A stretch of 64,000 nt of DNA from Bacteroidota bacterium (lineage in GTDB: Bacteria > Bacteroidota > Bacteroidia > Bacteroidales > JACABE01), in NCBI GenBank assembly GCA_026391675.1, contig JAPLDQ010000047.1, positions 117,753-181,752 on the forward strand, given 5' to 3'. Under the pieces are notes generated by a model. That model was given only the letters and a program-made list of their open reading frames with translations, did not search any database and was not told where the DNA came from. Of the stretch, positions 63,503 to 64,000 are shown piece after piece. The first letter of the stretch is position 1. The number at the start of each line of letters is the position of its first letter. Made by a program: the position numbers and the translations under genes.

Positions 63503-63535
63503 ATCCCTGACAGGGTTTCAAACCCTGTCAGGGAT
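63503..63535. repeat. Perfect 33-bp palindrome (REP-like)
   Basis: ATCCCTGACAGGGTTT (63503-63518), one C, and the exact reverse complement (63520-63535). A 16-bp stem with a single-base centre is far beyond chance in this AT-rich DNA. The sequence CCCTGACAGGG resembles dispersed palindromes in other Bacteroidota genomes as far as I recall. Confidence 0.75.
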
Positions 63536-63568
63536 GTAATTATACAGACTCCCTCTACATAAAATGAA

Positions 63569-63790
63569 GTGAACGGATGCTTAACTGAAATGCACGTTAC
63601 TTTATCTGAAAAGAGCGGTGGCATAACCGAATTGCACGGTAGCATAACTGAAATGCACGGAGCCTTAACTGAAGTGAAGGGAGCCTTAACTGAAATGCAC
63701 GCTACCTTAACTGAAATGTACGATATGATAAATGAAAAGAGCGCTACCTTATCTAAGAATAGCGCTCCTGTTTTGCATTTTCTATTTTAA
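63569..63790 (+). CDS. Possible small coiled-coil protein from heptad repeats
   Basis: The frame opens with GTG at 63569 and runs 73 codons without a stop. It reads as heptads of the type LTEMHGA, with Leu/Ile at the first position and mostly Met/Leu/Val at the fourth, which suits a coiled coil. The underlying DNA is a 21-bp minisatellite whose unit length preserves the frame. No ribosome binding site or promoter is seen. It may be only a repeat with an accidental frame. Confidence 0.3.
   Translation: MNGCLTEMHVTLSEKSGGITELHGSITEMHGALTEVKGALTEMHATLTEMYDMINEKSATLSKNSAPVLHFLF
63581..63769. repeat. 21-bp minisatellite, nine units
   Basis: Nine consecutive units of exactly 21 bases with consensus TTAACTGAAATGCACGGTAGC, starting at 63581, 63602, 63623, 63644, 63665, 63686, 63707, 63728 and 63749. 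The units diverge from each other at the end of each unit and at a few third positions. Confidence 0.8.
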
Positions 63791-63820
63791 AGCATTTGAA
63801 TATTATCTAGTCGCTCCTTA

Positions 63821-64000
63821 TTAATTCAAAAGTAGAACTTTTAATTCTAATTTGAATGATTTGAAGAAAATAAAATCGAGCAAATTTTTTAGTTCATTTT
63901 TAAGTTTAACCATCAATTTCTTCAAATTCCAACCAGTTGCAGCTAAGAATGCGTTGATTCTTGGTGATTTTTCGCCTTTTAGATAATTCTGTCCCATCCT
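63821..64000 (-). CDS. Partial transposase, C-terminal 59 residues (IS5/IS1182-like)
   Basis: A minus-strand frame enters from the right edge and stops at 63821-63823, with a second stop directly after. The text MGQNYLKGEKSPRINAFLAA followed by TGWNLKKLMVKLKN is the usual C-terminus of IS5-group DDE transposases (pattern MGRNxLKGxxGDxINAxLAAxGxNxxK). The catalytic part is outside the window. The tail after it is long and basic, with FIFFKSFKLELKV. It marks an insertion sequence bordering the surface-protein region. Confidence 0.85.
   Translation of the reverse strand, partial: RMGQNYLKGEKSPRINAFLAATGWNLKKLMVKLKNELKNLLDFIFFKSFKLELKVLLLN

Overview
The window looks like chromosomal DNA from an AT-rich member of the Bacteroidota. 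Evidence: promoters of the type TTTG-N18-21-TAATTTTG, several proteins ending in a type IX secretion (T9SS) sorting domain with the YPNP/SPNP motif, a gingipain-like C25 protease, a DUF3853 protein, and lipoproteins of the form ...C-K-K-D. I cannot name a species.

Layout. 1-3300: an accessory, very AT-rich stretch with a partial gene, an unidentified structured RNA candidate with its own promoter and terminator, a palindrome-armed element, two divergent paralogues resembling RteC, a DUF3853 protein and a free-standing RNA polymerase alpha-CTD-like protein. It stops beside a tRNA-Ile2(CAT) gene, so it may be one end of an integrated island. 3379-10502: two tRNAs, a HAD phosphatase, Kdo transferase (waaA) with an outer-membrane protein, and a divergent nucleotide-sugar set (WbpE-, WbpD- and WbpB-like enzymes, then galE), which together point to envelope glycan synthesis. 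10526-34997: mostly housekeeping: biotin carrier and acyl-CoA carboxyltransferase, udk-aat, a ClC channel with CBS domains, a zinc metallopeptidase, tag, an EamA transporter, a YebC regulator, a VIT1/CCC1 transporter, a dNMP kinase-like/dCMP deaminase pair, manA and a PIN-PhoH protein. Among these sit exported proteins: a repeat protein with a T9SS tail, two lipoproteins, a C25 protease and a MORN-repeat protein.

35483-63312: about 28 kb of co-directional giant surface-protein genes with mostly tiny gaps, closed by a strong terminator at 63340. They combine GEVED, beta-helix, MAM-like, ASH, LamG, CARDB, SprB/PKD and thrombospondin type 3 modules. Five copies of a cohesin-like domain and two dockerin-like domains occur in the same run, and T9SS tails close four of the proteins. 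No enzyme is encoded here, so this looks like a secreted, possibly calcium-dependent adhesive or scaffold layer rather than a cellulosome. The first giant gene is split by a frameshift at about 43020. The last contains 13 units of 86 residues that show a second-level period of three units.

63313-64000: terminator, a perfect 33-bp palindrome, a 21-bp minisatellite that reads as heptads, and the C-terminal end of an IS5/IS1182-like transposase running off the window.

All domain calls were made by eye from motifs; no database or folding program was used.
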